Shown here one piece after another: positions 12,354-24,385 of a stretch of DNA of 61,419 nucleotides. A program made the position numbers and the translations under genes. Origin of the DNA: Zarea fungicola. Taxonomy: Eukaryota > Ascomycota > Sordariomycetes > Hypocreales > Cordycipitaceae. A model generated the notes under the pieces. It made no database searches and was not told the DNA's origin. It was given only the letters and a program-made list of their open reading frames with translations. The first letter of the stretch is position 1. The number at the start of each line of letters is the position of its first letter. The DNA lies in NCBI GenBank assembly GCA_900169235.1, contig FWCC01000113.1:5989-67407 (forward strand), read 5' to 3'.

Positions 12354-12819
12354 AAGGTACGTAACCTTGAGCCCTCCGTTTCTAATTGACATATCCGGTT
12401 TGTCAATAGTGAGCACATTGCAATGATATTTTTACATTGCTGCAGCCGCTATGATTTTTTCTACCCCTCATCAGCAGACGCCTGCTGTTCTCTAAGCTGC
12501 TTGGTCCAATGCCCGCTCCGCGAATATGTCGCAGCGGCGCCACGGCGGTCAGTCCGACTCCAGTGTATTAGCCTCCAGCTTACTACATCAATGACTGGCT
12601 TCAACCGGATTGTCACGCCATGGCAGCATTGTACCTGCAGCGACACAAATTAACGAGTAGATTGGGTTATAAGAAAATCTGCGTAGCATGTGACTTGGAG
12701 ACGATCAGACTCTCGAGCGCCATCCACTGTGCAGATTGCTCTGTTCTTTTGGCCTTGGACCTCCTTGGCGAGTACAACAACCAAAGAGCGCGGGGCAGAT
12801 ACCTAAGGCTACTTACTAT

Positions 12820-12841
12820 AGTAGGTACCTTAGTACCTACT
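12820..12841. repeat. 22-bp hairpin, 9-bp arms, CTTA loop
   Basis: The arms AGTAGGTAC and GTACCTACT pair perfectly around a 4-base CTTA loop. Sixteen bases of it (12823-12838) recur identically at 13316-13331. Relative to the palindrome at 12332-12353 the arms differ only by an A/G and its compensating T/C, so the two look like diverged copies that kept self-complementarity. Confidence 0.92.
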
Positions 12842-12886
12842 AATGGAGTTGTACTTCAGTACCACCGGGGTCCATACAGGATACTG

Positions 12887-12910
12887 GTACTCCGTACTCC
12901 GTACTCCGTA
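12887..12910. repeat. Three tandem copies of GTACTCC
   Basis: A 7-bp unit is repeated exactly three times (12887-12907) and followed by GTACAT. It shares the CTCCGTAC core with the 11-bp tandem at 589-621. Confidence 0.9.
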
Positions 12911-13279
12911 CATGAGTTACCTAACTGCTTTGAATCTCGCTTTTTTTTTAGAGCAATATTGCCCTTGTACTCGCTCTTTGCTTTCCCTTTCTAGTGAAAT
13001 CTCCCCACTACAGCCGCCAGCGCTGCCTATCCCATTGAGTGCGCGAAGGCTCCAAGCAGGTCAGTATACCCACTGTTCGCACACTGTGCTTCAATTACAT
13101 CGACAATGGCCAAATAATCCCTGTATTTGGGTATAGATACTGTACCTGTGGATCTTCCCAGTACCTCTGCCTTCACAGAGTTGGCACCAGATTGTAAGTA
13201 CCTTGCTGAGGAAGCGTTACTACTGGCTCTAATGCCTGCAAGTGACTTGCCTGGGGCCTTCGCGCACTCAAAGGGATAC

Positions 13280-13385
13280 CAGGTACCTAGGAGGTAATAC
13301 CTTAGTACGGCCTCGAGGTACCTTAGTACCTAGGCAGACACCTAGGCTCGTACGTAGGTACCTGTAGGTACAGTGCCTTGGTAAC
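13280..13385. repeat. GTACCT/AGGTAC-rich palindromic cluster
   Basis: About 100 bp dense in GGTACC, CCTAGG and GTACCTTAG motifs. It includes the hairpin AGGTAC-CTTA-GTACCT at 13316-13331, an exact copy of the core of the 12820 element. A further ACCTTAGTAC lies near 13299-13308. A similar cluster sits at 26461-26496. Confidence 0.85.
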
Positions 13386-14369
13386 TGAAGGCTTCTAACT
13401 AAACTGCCAGCACATAGATGGCTACAGGCTCCAGCACAGAACACTTCTATTGGACAAGCCTTTTATTAATAAGTTGCACCGTGGTGGCTTCTCCTCCACA
13501 ACTGAGAAATTTCAAATTTGCATAATATTCATGCATCGTCCCAACCCTACGGACCATCCCATCAATCACAGTCAGCCTCGAATTGTGGACAAGTCTGTAC
13601 CCGTGCCCACCTGGCTTCTCTACCAGCAACCGCTTGCTCCTTGGTTTTTAGCTTCGCACCATTTCTCTGCCGCCCTCCTCTCCAGTGCTGCGACTTACTC
13701 GACGTCCACGCCGATCTCCAGCATCTACCCGACAACGCCGCCCGTTTCTTGGACCAGGACGGACCATCTGCAAAAAATGAACCCCGACAATCCTTCTGGA
13801 AACCAGAGGCCAATTGGCCCACATGAAGTAAAATCCCTCTAGCGGGCGCCACTTGACCCAGATATCACTCTCCCCACAGTCAGGTTTTCCGGGCTCATTC
13901 CACTTGGCCCAGAAGCTACCAATCCACTAACAACGCCTCTTCGCCCCGTCAATGCGCAGCAGCTATCGAGTTTGATGTAACCCCGGTTCGGCAGTCAGCT
14001 CAGGGCGGTAGACAAATATCCATGTACGATGGGGGCTTACTTGCACCTATACGTATGTACCCAGTATACCTGCGGAGCAAGGACCGTGGGTCAGCCATCA
14101 ATCAGTGCGTACCTATGCGTACCTATCCATAGGGCGTTTTTCCCCTTTCCTGTTTATTACTTTTTCGTATCTTTTGATAGTTACCGGCGCGACGCAAGAA
14201 AGTTGACTCGCACAGTTGCGACAATGATACAAAAGAGACAAAACGACTCGTATATAAAACATCACCCTATGTGCTCATATATACTCGTATGTGCAACAAA
14301 TTGCATAAATCCTGCGCATGCATGTGTCTTCGAAATTGTCTTCTGCAGCAAATGGAGAAGTCACCCAAC

Positions 14370-15540
14370 TTATGCCTGGCAAAGGCCATCGTGAACGCTG
14401 GCTGGGTTCGACGAAGCATCGCCCCAATCCATTCCCCTCATCAGCGCGCCGATTTGAGTGCCGCCGTCCGCCCTGATATAGTCGCCTTTGTTCGGGGGCT
14501 TTATGTTAGCGGGGAGTCATATGCATTGTTTGGCCGGTCCCGCAATGCAGAGCGATTCATACCTCGTTGGGGAAGATACCACCAGTCCTGAGAGCGGAAT
14601 GCGTTGTTGGTCAGCTGTGAGAGAACATCGTTCCATCCCTATCATTGGTTATTGTTAGCGGTCTGTTTTCCTCCTAGTTCTGGTCTTGCCACATGTACGA
14701 GACATTGGGCAATTTTGCGGAGCTTACCGTGTTGCGCTCGTTGTGGTGATCGTGCTTGGCCCAAGCGACGTAGACCTTGGGGTGGTTCAGGTTCTGCATT
14801 CCGTTGGGTCCGCCCAGTCTCTGACCAGCCGTGTCGTCATTAAATGTATTCTGGATTTGGTTCCAGTTCAATGTCTGGTAGCCGCTGTGCTGCGACAGCT
14901 TCAGCTGCGATGGGCGCCATAGACCGTCGCCCGACTTGTTCCAGATGACAAGGACACGCTCCCAGTCACTAAAAAGCAAAGTTAGCCTGCCCGTCCCTTT
15001 GCTGGGCTCTGTTTTTTTTATCTTGAAAAACTTACTAGTGGTGGCCAAAGAGCCCAGAAGGGTTGAATCTATAATATTTGTTTGACGCTCATTAGCTTCC
15101 GGCTCACCGCGTTTCTACTCTAAACGCCGTTTCAAAGAGCACATAGTCACATACCCGTCCTTTTGGTAAAACAGGGAGTACTGGATACGAATGCTGGTAT
15201 CGGTACACTTTTGGTACGAATAGTAGACGGGGAAAGACGGCGCAGGGTTTCCGATTGACACACCAGGGGTCCGACAGTTGCAGCCTGCGTTTGGCCAGTT
15301 GCACAGGTCTGCAGGAGCCGTCTGCTTATTGTCACTTGTCAAAGCAGAGGTCGGAATACACGGCGGGTTGTTTAGAGCCTGCCCAAAGAAAAACATGGGC
15401 GCAGCCTTCATCGCCAGCGAGACACCGCCTTCATTGAGCAGGTTGTTCATGTCGCTGTCGGAGACTGGCGTAGGGTCAGCCTTAGCCAGCGACATAAGGC
15501 TGGCCACCGCAGCCACGGTTGACGGGATGGAAAAGCGCAT
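14370..15540 (-). CDS. Secreted NPP1-type (necrosis-inducing-like) protein, 283 aa
   Basis: Five exons (minus strand): 15540-15155, 15068-15036, 14968-14728, 14638-14563 and 14485-14370. All phases close. The start is the ATG at 15540, which gives a signal peptide of about 20 residues; the upstream in-frame codons lack an ATG. The mature part matches the NPP1/NLP family (PF05630): an early cysteine pair, a histidine- and aspartate-bearing central heptapeptide motif and a tryptophan-rich C-terminal block ending in a conserved cysteine. The central motif reads G-H-H-Y-D-W-E, with an aromatic residue at its fourth position, and is interrupted by intron 2. The family acts outside the fungal cell, and several members permeabilise plant membranes; others are non-cytolytic, and activity here is not predictable. 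There is no obvious break in the gene. Its neighbours are unrelated. Confidence 0.82.
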
Positions 15541-16622
15541 CTTCGCAGAGCAATGAGAATCCAACTACTAAAAAAAACAAATGTTGCAGCTGACTCTACC
15601 GAGTTCAGCCGTGTGACTTTTTAACCAGCATGCGGCACCTTCTTATATTAATGAGGGTGGCTTTCTACAGTAGAGAGTGCTTCCTATAAGCTCTCCTCAT
15701 TCATCCGCCACGAGCTTCCCGATGTGGAGGTTCGTCCGAGATCAGGGTCTGTACTGGGTAATAACAAGGCCCAGCAAATCGTCAATGCACCCCAATTTTC
15801 CGCCGGAGCATTGCTGGCGGGCACGCCAATAAGTGCCTACAATTTCCATGTGAACTCCGCCAGTCACCCCCTAGTCGGGCAATGAGTGCCGTCCCCACAT
15901 CCCCGCATGAACAGCAGGCGTCGGCTTGCGTTGTTACTGGTTGCCACCCTGCTTATGGTTCGGCGCAACTAATTGCCCATAGAGCCCTGACCTTTTACAT
16001 TATTTTTAAACATAGATGGTAGCCGCGATTATTTCAAACTAAATTGCCGCTAACCCGTGTCCCCGACCCAGGATTTCCTCCTTTGACAGGGACGCGGCCA
16101 TGGCTGGGCTCAATGCTACACCAAGAACGACCTGGGCTCCAGTGAAACCGCAAAATGCCAAGACGTCTATATTAGTCGACCAGTCTGATCACCAATGCCA
16201 GGGTTTGTATTGTTGTGGCCAGATTGCAAGCGGGGTCTCATTCGGCACACTACTGACGTACATAGGCGACAAGTACAATACAACGTCACTCGCAGCGCAG
16301 GCTGCATATGCAATTTGTTCCCGCTCTGTCCAAGTCATCATTGATAAATAGTGTGCGCCTTCCCTCTTCACATGGTGCAGAACCCCACGCCACGTGTATG
16401 CATGAACGCTTGGCAGAAAAAGAGAACTACCCGAGCTCTAGCAGATTAGTTATTCCAAGTTTCATCTCCATTCAAATCCCGCAGAGTGATCCGCTCGTAA
16501 ACCCGGGCTACCATTTGAGAGATTAAAAAAAAAGAAAACGACCAAAAAAAAAAACGGTGTGCGGCGTTGTTTTGGCCTTGTGACTGGGGCTGTTTCTAGA
16601 TTCGTCTTTCGGTCAACGCTTC
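15541..16622. promoter_or_regulatory. Upstream region of the NPP1-type gene
   Basis: This 1.1 kb region separates the NPP1-type start from the 3' end of the ZIP gene; both are on the minus strand. It should hold the NPP1 gene promoter and ZIP 3' UTR. A-rich runs lie at 16524-16554. I see no gene; the 83-codon frame at 16100 lacks motifs. Confidence 0.5.
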
Positions 16623-17952
16623 CTATGCAAAAGCACCCACAATAGACATGGCCATGGCTTAGGGTTTATATATTAGTTACAGCACGTGTAGTTAAAGACT
16701 GGCAGTCGCGTTTCGGGCTTTTTTTTATTCCAAAGGAGGAAATAACCTCAACTCACATCCAAGTAGAACGTAGCCAAAAGCGAGGGCTTTTTGCTTCGCA
16801 TTCATCAGTTGAGTGGCGTCGCCGGAGAGAAAGTCTTCAGCCAAAAGATCCACAAGAGCGGCATAGAGGAGGAGACCGGAGGATATGGCGTTGAACATTC
16901 CGACAATGACGAGGCCAAAGGCACTGTTGGGATTGTACGTGTTGCGGGCACCGAGACCGATGGCTTGCCCCAGCGGCGCGGTGATGCCAAAGGCGACGAC
17001 GAGAAGCCAGGGTCGGACGCTGGCGCGGGGGTAAAGTACTGCGGCGATCCGAGAGCCAAGACTGAGGCCTTCAAAGGCTCGGTGGAAAATGAAGGCGATG
17101 AGAAGGATAATGAAACCATCGATCGTGATGGACAGGGTCATGCCAACAAAGACGGAGTGGAAGAGGATACCGCCTTCAAGCAAGGTGATTTTGTCGGACA
17201 TTGTACGGAGAATAAGGGGGTTAATTTCGTGCCTTGTGTCATCAACGTTGCACTTCTGCTTTTGGACGTCGCTTTTCTCAATGCCGCTCAGAGAGGACAT
17301 CGGCGAGGCGGTTGTCTCGAGTGTGGACAAAGGGCTGGCGTTGTGAGCATTGTGAATATTAACAACTCGCTCGCCAGTCGGACCACCATGAGAGTGACCA
17401 CTGATTTTGGTATTGAGAAACATTTCAATCACGAAGAGAATAAACATGGATGCCATCATGATGCCTCCTGGCAAGGGTGGGAACTTGTCGGTAAAGAGGT
17501 CTGGGAGGCATGGGTTCAGTAAATTGCCAAACGCAGTTGGCAGAAGCTGTCAGAACGCTAAGTAATACGGCCGCGTTTTGCAAAGTCCCAGGAAACACCA
17601 ACATGAACAAATGCAGTGGCAACCAAGACACCAGTACCGAAATGCTTGCAGGCAAAGAAGATGGATGGTGGCATTTTGAGGCACTTGAATCGCTTGGCAA
17701 CGACAGGGAATCCAGCCCCTGGTTTCCATGGTCAGAACAAGTCGCTGTTAGGGTGAATGCACATGGAGATATTCGATATACCTAGTAATGAAGAAAATAG
17801 GATAAGGACTAGGAGCTGGGTGTTATCAGAATGATGTCTGTAGTGCTAAAGAGTATCATTGCTCACTTACACGAGCCAACCACATGTAGCTCGACATCAT
17901 ACTCCGCCTCAACGCTAACTGCGCTAATACACTGTGGTTTCTCTTGTACCAT
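16623..17952 (-). CDS. ZIP-family zinc (Zn2+/Fe2+) transporter
   Basis: A plasma-membrane ZIP permease of the fungal Zrt type that imports Zn2+. Recognisable coding exons on the minus strand are 17952 to about 17871, about 17815 to 17782, 17718-17603, 17546-16757 and 16657-16623. Landmarks are LLGAGFPVVAKRF near TM1, FFACKHFGTGVLVATAFVH with LLPTAFGNLLNPCLP in TM2-3, a histidine-bearing variable loop (HSHGG) and HRAFEGLSLGSR, the metal-binding HxxxE helix. The last exon, only 11 codons, restores the usual small-residue C-terminus ending VGAFA. The start ATG at 17952 leads into EAEYDVELHVVG, typical of the N-terminus. The first junction is unresolved: the strong GTAAGT donor at 17870 leaves phase 1, while the hydrophobic second exon is open in phase 0. 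This could be an unusual donor, an exon I have misplaced or a real frame error. Confidence 0.85.
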
Positions 17953-19698
17953 GATAAATAAAAGCGTTGGAGCAAGATAGGAAGATAGTTGAACGGTTGC
18001 TGTCAACTCCGTGAGTAGTATATATCTCTATCTGATCGAGAGCGTGACACTTGGCCTTGGGAGTTAAATTGGACTGTAAAAAGAGAATATCAATTGTTTT
18101 TTTTTGTTGAAAAAAAGAAGAAAAGTTAAAGGACTGCGCGCCAAGATGCAGAACCGTATCGTTAACGAGAGATCATCGGATTATTCCAGAGTTTTATATC
18201 ACAGTGAAAGTGAGGAGGAAGAAGAAGAAGAAGAGAAAGGTAGATGGTGCAGGGCAGTTATGACTCTTTGTACATGATAATTTGTGCCGCGACTATTTGG
18301 GAGCAGGCAATAATCTTCAATGCCCATCCTATCTTGTTGGTCTACTGTATGTATGATTCGCTAGTCCAGGTAGTTACCATTAAAGGTTGCACCCACGGGC
18401 CGGTGCTTACCGACACATCGAAAAGACAAGTTAAAACACGACTAGATCCTAACCACCATAATGCATATATTCTTTTTGCGGTGATTCTTTGCAGCAATAG
18501 AGCAGTTTCTTGAGTGTCATATGTAACAGACAATACAAATACACAATTATAGAAACTGGGCCCTGAAGAAACAGGACATGCATGCATAAATACCAATGTA
18601 ACCAAAGATCCTGCGACGCACTTTGTGACAAGACCGTGGAAGGCGACTAGTCCCACAGTCCAAGCGCCCAGTAAGAAGTCGTAGCGCACATACTTAAACT
18701 TGCTAGTAGGTGTGTCAATGAAAATATAAGAGTTGTTTCATTTTAAGAAGAAGAAAGGGGCGCAAGGAGATGCTGCCGACAGCGCAATGTTAAAAACGCT
18801 GGGATCGTGGGGGCCGATTGGACGGTGGGCGAATTCAACACATGACTTCGACGTGCACGGCCTACCTCGCACTGCTCTGTCCCATAATAGCCATATTCTG
18901 ATTTTGAGCGTTCTAGAATATAATTCTTTCCCATTTTCATCTATTTGAATATGCCAAGATGCTGACCTGCGTGATGATGAGGGCCGAAGTAGTAATAAGT
19001 CTGGGTAAACTCGTTGCTTAGTGTACTTGCATATCCAAGCCTTGGCCACACGTCTGATTTTACCGTAGGAGCAAGTTTTAAAGTGAGTCAACACGAAACT
19101 GCCCGGCACCTAGACCAGCATCACTCTGAAGTCGCTGCATACCTCAGCAAGCCAAGTACAGCAAGTACATAGCAGCGGTAGGCCACCAAAAGTCCGTCAC
19201 CGTTGGCCTTTGTACCAGCCCATCTTGCCGCAACTCTGCAACCTCGGCCGCACGTATCGCTACCGAGACTAACAGAGATCGCAAATTCTCCGTTTCTGTT
19301 ACAATGTTGGCGTTCTATATGTATATCCCCCCCCAACGCGTCTGGGCTCGGCTGGGTTTCAGATCTGCTTCAAGCATTAACCTCAAGCAGGACTAGAATC
19401 GCCATCCACCACAGCTGTATAGTCGTTTCCTAGCTGTGGTCATTTCGGGCTCCTGTTAGACAATTGAAGAGAAGATATTTTCATCAATTTTAGGCTAAAT
19501 AATCCAACTAGTTGTTATATTACTGGACTCGTTTCTAAGCGTCATGTGGGCCGCAAGCCTGCTCGCTAAATGGATACGCGTTGTCAAGTCTGGAGAACGA
19601 AAGCACCGCATAGCTCTTAGAAAGGAAAGTGTAGGCTATAAATACGAACAAAGGACAGCTTTTTTTTAGAAATACTACAGCATCTCCCACCCACGGTC
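17953..19698. other. Intergenic, 1.7 kb
   Basis: It holds the ZIP gene promoter, including a TATATA stretch at about 18018-18024, roughly 65-70 bp before the start codon. A GAA run lies at about 18215-18236. The distal part is the 3' flank of the dehydrogenase. Frames such as 18342-18689 lack motifs and are judged chance. Confidence 0.5.
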
Positions 19699-20897
19699 TC
19701 AAGCGAGTCGTGTCTTGAGTTCTTCACCCCTCTTCCAATGCAGTACATTTTCAACATGCTGCTGATACCAGCTATTGATAGTCGCATGATCTACATAGCC
19801 AGTATGCGGCGTCGTTAGCACCTGACTCCGTCCGTCCCTACCCCACGCCGTCGTCCTCCACTCGCTGTCTGCTGGCAAGGGTTCAATCTCAAATACATCC
19901 AAGGCCGCGCCGCGAATACGGCCTTGCTGCAGCGTGTCGAGCAAGTCTCGCTCCACGACAAGCGGGCCGCGCGAAGTGTTGACGAAGAAGGCGCCTGGCT
20001 TCATGTTGCTGAAATCATCCGCGGTAATCAGCCCGCGCGAGCGGTCCGACAACACCAGGTGCACAGAAACCACGTCGGCCGTGCGAAAGAGCTCCTCGCG
20101 CGAGACACTGGTAAACGTCGGCCGCCCGTCTGGCTGTGTAGCTGCGAGACCAGCTGCCAGGGCCTGCTCGTTGGCTTTTTCCTGCGTCAGGTTGGGGCTC
20201 CAGGCAATGACCTGCATGCCGAGGGCGGCGTGGAGCATCTTGGCCGTGACGGCGCCGAGGCGGCCGAGGCCGACCAGACCGAGCGTCTTGCCGGAGAGCC
20301 CCGTGCTGAGCCCTGTCTGCCAGCCGCCGGCCTTGACAGAGGCATCGTCGGCGGCAATATTCTTGGCGACAGCCAGGATGATTGTGAGAATGTGCTCCGG
20401 CGTCGAGTCTACAACAGGGCTGTAGTCAGCCGGTGGCGCGGCGATGGCGCTGGCTATTGGGATGCCCCTTTCCTTGAAGGCATCGAGGTCCAAACTCAGG
20501 TTACGTGCGCTATTGGTGAGTAGAAGCTGTAGATTTGGCAGCCGTTGGACAAGTTCGGCAGGAAATGGTGTACGCTCTCTCATGGTACCTGTGTCAGAGT
20601 GTGTGAGCATATATTCCACTGCATTTCGATGGGGTACGAGGTTGGCAATAATAAGAATGAGAGCCGTTATACCAACTCAATGCGCTTTGAGATTATGAAT
20701 ATTATTTACTCACTAATGATATGAAACGGTTCCAGCCGATGGGCCAGTTCATCCTTGATGCTTTGCGGGGTCGCAGGATGGTTATATGGCAGGAGAGTGT
20801 CTTTGAGATATGTGGTTTCAAATTCATCTCCAAGGGTTCCGAAATATTGCTCAGAAACACCTTGGTAATCGTCGAGAACAGCTATTTTGATAGACAT
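19699..20897 (-). CDS. D-isomer-specific 2-hydroxyacid dehydrogenase (357 aa)
   Basis: It reduces 2-keto acids to D-2-hydroxy acids, or the reverse, with NAD(P)H; glyoxylate/hydroxypyruvate reductases and phosphoglycerate dehydrogenase belong here. There are two exons, 20897-20714 and 20588-19699, with donor GTGAGT; the splice yields a conserved TMRERTPFP block. The Rossmann motif GLVGLGRLG lies in the middle. The substrate arginine is in NTSRGPLV, the catalytic glutamate in FEIEPLP and the catalytic histidine in TPHTGY. No targeting signal is evident, so it is probably cytosolic. It lies 521 bp upstream of the SDR stop codon (21419), on the same strand. The exact keto acid is not readable from the sequence. 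Confidence 0.9.
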
Positions 20898-21418
20898 GGT
20901 AGAGGCAGGGATATCGTCGTCTCAAAAATATTGTTGCGAAGTTGACGTTATATCACTGAGTCGTTGCGAGATGACCTCTTCCCCACCCCCGCAATGAAAG
21001 TTGATGGATAATGGCTGTCGATTTGTAAGCTAATGAATACACACACGCGGTACGATTCAACTTGAATGTATTTAAACATGTCAATTTGGCGGAAAAAGAC
21101 TTTCTTGCATTGACTCGGATCTATCGCCAGGTGCATAATGAGGCGCCCGGAAAAGCCGAGTAACCCTATGTTGACCCTCTGGCTTCTAGTGTGGGGAGGT
21201 TCTTCTAATTCGGCATTTGATCTCGGCAAGTGTGCAAGATTGGGTTAACTTGGTTCAACTTTTCCTCTTTCTCTCTCTCTCAATCTCTACTTTCTTCTGC
21301 ATATTTGCAATGATTTCAACAAGATTAAGTGAAAGACTTGAAATGGCTATGTTACATGGACAGCCGAGCTGGAGTCCTCAGACAACCATCCATCCGGTGT
21401 CCAGCTTATGGGAATCAT
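20898..21418. promoter_or_regulatory. Upstream region of the D-2-hydroxyacid dehydrogenase gene
   Basis: This 521-bp gap between two minus-strand genes should contain the promoter of the dehydrogenase at 19699-20897 and the 3' UTR of the SDR gene. A CT-rich run lies at about 21265-21300. No open frame has recognisable motifs. Confidence 0.5.
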
Positions 21419-22332
21419 CTAAATCTTTGGCATGCGCGAGGCACCATCCAGTCTAATTACTTCGCCATTGAGCATCTCATTTTCAATAATTTGGCGAACC
21501 AGGGACGCAAACTCGGGCGAACGACCCGATCTCGTAGGAAAGACAAAGGTGTTTTCGAGGTTCTTGCGCACCTTGTCGGGCATGGCACTGGTCATGCCGG
21601 TCTCAAAGAGGCTGGGCGCAATGGCCATGGCGCGGATGCCGTAGCGGCCGAGATCGCGGGCCATGGGAAGAGCCAGGGAGCGGATGGCACCCTTGGACGC
21701 CGAGTAAGAGACTTGGCCGTTTTGGCCATCAAAGGCGGCGGATGAGGCGACCATGATGATGACACCATGGTCACTGTCGGGAGAGGCGCGCTTCGTCTTA
21801 ACCATGGCCTCGCAGGTCTGGCGGGCGAGATCAATGGTGCCGCGAAGGTTGACGCCAAGTACAAAGTCAAAGTCGTCCATGCTAAAGGGCGTACCTTGGC
21901 GGTTGACAATCTGATGAGTAGTTAGTGATTTAGCTCCGTCACTGATGAGAAAACACCAAAAAAAAACACATACAGGGGCAGGAAGTGCGACGCCCGCGGC
22001 TGTAATGGCACCACCAATCGTCTTGCCAGTCTCCTGCACCCATGCGACAGTGCCCTTGACGGCCTTGGCGATGCTCTCAGTCTCGAGGACGTTGCACTCG
22101 AAGAATTTAGCGGCAGATCCAAGTGTTTTGACAAATTCCTGGCCATTTTCTTCATTTTGATCGAGGACAGCGACATGGCCGCCATTAGCGACAATGTCCT
22201 CACAACAGGCACGGCCTAATCCCGAGGCGCTGGATGGACATTTCTAGATTAGCATGTGGTTGAGATGGTGTGTTTGTGAAGGGAGTAGACTTGCCCGCCA
22301 GAGACCAGAAATGTATGACTTGAAATCTTCAT
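21419..22332 (-). CDS. Short-chain dehydrogenase, 3-hydroxyacyl-CoA dehydrogenase type-2 like (261 aa)
   Basis: A classical SDR resembling HSD17B10/type-2 3-hydroxyacyl-CoA dehydrogenase, which oxidises 3-hydroxyacyl-CoA esters with NAD+ in fatty-acid and isoleucine breakdown. Exons on the minus strand are 22332-22295, 22229-21974 and 21910-21419. Intron 1 has the donor GCAAGT, making it a GC-AG intron; that junction restores the nucleotide-binding motif GGASGLGR, supporting the call. The catalytic serine is in VASSAAF and the Tyr/Lys pair is in SYSASKGA. The PSLFETGM segment after the sixth strand is typical of the type-2 enzymes. The N-terminus is short with no clear mitochondrial presequence, so the compartment is uncertain. 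Substrate assignment rests on family resemblance only. Confidence 0.87.
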
Positions 22333-23132
22333 GGCTGGATTTTTGAGTATATGATGGGTGCTAGAATGATGAGAAGCAAGATAAACCGCGATGCTGAACT
22401 CTGTACAAAACCTGAACCGGCATGTTGTCCGTCAGTAAGCCCACAAACAACCTCGGCAAGCTCGGTTCTACGCAGACGCTACGCTAGCATTGACACCAGC
22501 AAAGAAGTTGCTTGTTTGGTAAACTACAGCCGATTGATTCCGATTGAATCTTTCTATTGTTTCGCAGTGCCCACTGAAACTACTGATTTTTCCTCCTTCT
22601 TCCTTTCTATTTTTGTCTTTTTGTTCCAAGCTAGGTAACTACAATCGTGTAACAACACGACGTGCCCAGGCTAACTAGTAAGTACTTTGGCTTGGGTACT
22701 AACCAACTACGAGCACAGGGAGAGGGAGACATATTTGCTGCTGATTCAAAGTTACGAAAATCAGCCACTGCAGTTTATCAGCAAGCACATTCATGCAGTT
22801 AATCACTCGCCTCATATCTTTCAATATCGATATTTTTTTATAAAAAAAAATCACCGGGGTATATACATAAATCGACAGGTTAAGCGTCCGCATTTAACAG
22901 ACATGTGATTATGTAAGGCTCATTTTATACGTCACCTGCCCAACGCCAAGCCAGAGACCGCTATCTGCTGCTATCGATGGAGCGAAGGCGCTGTAGGATT
23001 TATTATGCCTGGGCAGTGCAACGCTCGCGCCATCCAACACTCCATGAACTTGTGCCCTCCCCGCGCCGCTCCTTCTGATATGCCCTTGACATAGAAGCGC
23101 AGGCTACAAGCATACATTCGGATTTCGCCACC
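22333..23132. promoter_or_regulatory. Bidirectional promoter region (SDR / Rab GTPase)
   Basis: An 800-bp region between divergent starts. It contains a T-rich run at about 22585-22625 and AT-rich sequence at 22820-22860. The Rab start has a near-optimal context (GCCACCATG at 23127-23135). Confidence 0.5.

Positions 23133-24385
<1,253 letters not shown>

Larger units (their letters stand above)
10867..14369. other. Gene-poor stretch with palindromes and tandem repeats
   Basis: A 3.5 kb region upstream of the eight-exon Zn2Cys6 gene and downstream of the NPP1-type gene. The proximal 800 bp probably hold the promoter and 5' UTR of the former. From about 12300 to 13390 it is dense in GTACCT/AGGTAC motifs, with a perfect 22-bp palindrome, hairpins with a CTTA loop and a 7-bp CTCCGTA-type tandem. 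Open frames, including 13450-13842, lack recognisable motifs. Confidence 0.6.

Noticed and set aside
13450..13842. 130-codon plus-strand open frame ending with a possible short spliced gene (ATG at 13778).
   Set aside because: No recognisable motif. Splicing at the plausible GTAAAA donor gives only a 33-residue product, and the other frames need a non-canonical site.
15541..15564. Extending the NPP1-type protein upstream to 15564.
   Set aside because: The codon there is TTG, and the ATG at 15540 gives a proper signal peptide.
16791..17522. 243-codon frame opposite the ZIP gene.
   Set aside because: Antisense shadow of the ZIP coding exon, which has clear metal-binding motifs.
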